Of a DNA stretch of 64,000 bases, positions 63,301 to 64,000 are shown in pieces. The stretch's first letter is position 1. Each line of letters opens with the position of its first letter. The stretch spans positions 2,708,901 through 2,772,900 of the forward strand of contig JAQFVV010012507.1 in NCBI GenBank assembly GCA_028023455.1, given 5' to 3'. Under the pieces are notes generated by a model. That model made no database searches. It was not told the DNA's origin and was given only the letters and a program-made list of their open reading frames with translations. The translations under genes and the position numbers were made by a program. The stretch comes from Epiperipatus broadwayi. Taxonomy: Eukaryota; Onychophora; Udeonychophora; Euonychophora; Peripatidae.

Positions 63301-64000
63301 GGACATTAGGAATTTGCTCTGCTCAGTTCCTTTAAGGCCCCCAAGAGGAATCAAAGGGTCTCCTTTCAGTTAATAGCAAACTTTCAGTTAATAGAAAGTT
63401 CAGTTTCTTTAGTGTTTCCATCCAGATAATTTTGTCAAGGTAGTTTTAAATCACTCTATTATACTGAGCTTTAAAGAAAATGTAAAGAAAATTAATTTTT
63501 AAATTTTCAAATATGAGTTTTAAATTAAACAAAACAATAAAAAGATGTCTTGAGGAATGAATAGAAGAATGAAGTCAGGTGTCAGTCTCACATTATTTGT
63601 CACATGTCTATTTTACCTGATTGTTTTCTAACTTTTTAACCTATAACCTCTTTTCTAATTTCACATTATTGCTCTATTTTTTACTAGGGAAGGTTGTTAA
63701 TCAAAAATTATCTAATTAATATTCAATTTTGCAATAAATCAATTATTTTAGATATTTGAAATTAATTAAAAACACTTAATGGTTGCAAACAAAAATAACC
63801 AATTAAACTATGCCAGGATAAAATTCAAAATATTACATAGTTAAAATTTATAGTACATTTTAATAAAACAAATAATACAATTTAATATAATTATTTATTA
63901 CTCTTTAAATTTAGACAATTCTCAGAATAAGTTTTAAATTGTTTTTAAGAATATTTTACAGATAAATAGTATTAAATAAATATAATATTTATTCATTTAT
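63301..64000. other. AT-rich right edge of the window
   Basis: A short tandem duplication (CAGTTAATAG, 63367-63395) near the possible 5' end of the RTE element, otherwise no recognised feature. Confidence 0.45.

Overview
The window reads as AT-rich, intron- or intergenic-type DNA of an invertebrate animal. I found no convincing host gene, no rRNA and no functional tRNA. What can be recognised is retrotransposon debris: an L1/Tx1-like LINE, an RTE-type LINE and a Penelope-like element (PLE) with a GIY-YIG endonuclease. Long (TA)n, (TAA)n and (CT)n/(CTGT)n microsatellites are frequent. This mix would fit a mollusc, possibly a cephalopod, but that is a guess from repeat style; the species cannot be named from this window.

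Layout. 1-7564: two copies of one L1/Tx1-like LINE on the minus strand, head to tail, each starting next to a (TAA)n-type array; ORF1 carries a CCHC knuckle and an AT-hook-like stretch, and in the second copy ORF1 and ORF2 overlap at TAATG. 10386-12388: a PLE copy built as an almost perfect inverted repeat of about 790-bp arms around an RT fragment. 13276-15099: several copies of a fold-back repeat family (here called family M). 16424-16740: a GC-richer island with a weak UGT-like reading. 20367-20780 and 22920-24300: old minus-strand LINE relics. 25200-26125: a plus-strand RTE relic followed by a 387-bp fold-back element (26134-26520). 29312-39415: fold-back elements and diverged repeats in otherwise plain AT-rich DNA. 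48297-50325: a second, older PLE copy with inverted arms. 51682-53590: 119-bp direct repeats flanking 1.7 kb. 54689-55202: a palindromic element with a tRNA-like centre. 60188-63300: a nearly full-length RTE element on the minus strand, one reading frame interrupted by five stops and one frameshift.

Main theme. Several fold-back elements of different sequence share the signature CTGANGA - short stem - GAAAC, often with a GTC/ATC and a pairing flank, which is the core of a hammerhead ribozyme. Hammerheads are known in PLEs and in non-autonomous retrozymes. The clearest case (26420-26475) has an intact core, a stem II, the GTC cleavage triplet and a mostly paired stem I. One element (54689-55202) combines a tRNA-like promoter region with this signature. 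My inference is that this locus holds a set of non-autonomous, inverted-repeat elements that may be mobilised by the resident PLE.

All coding remnants seen are broken. No promoter, terminator or splice site could be supported.
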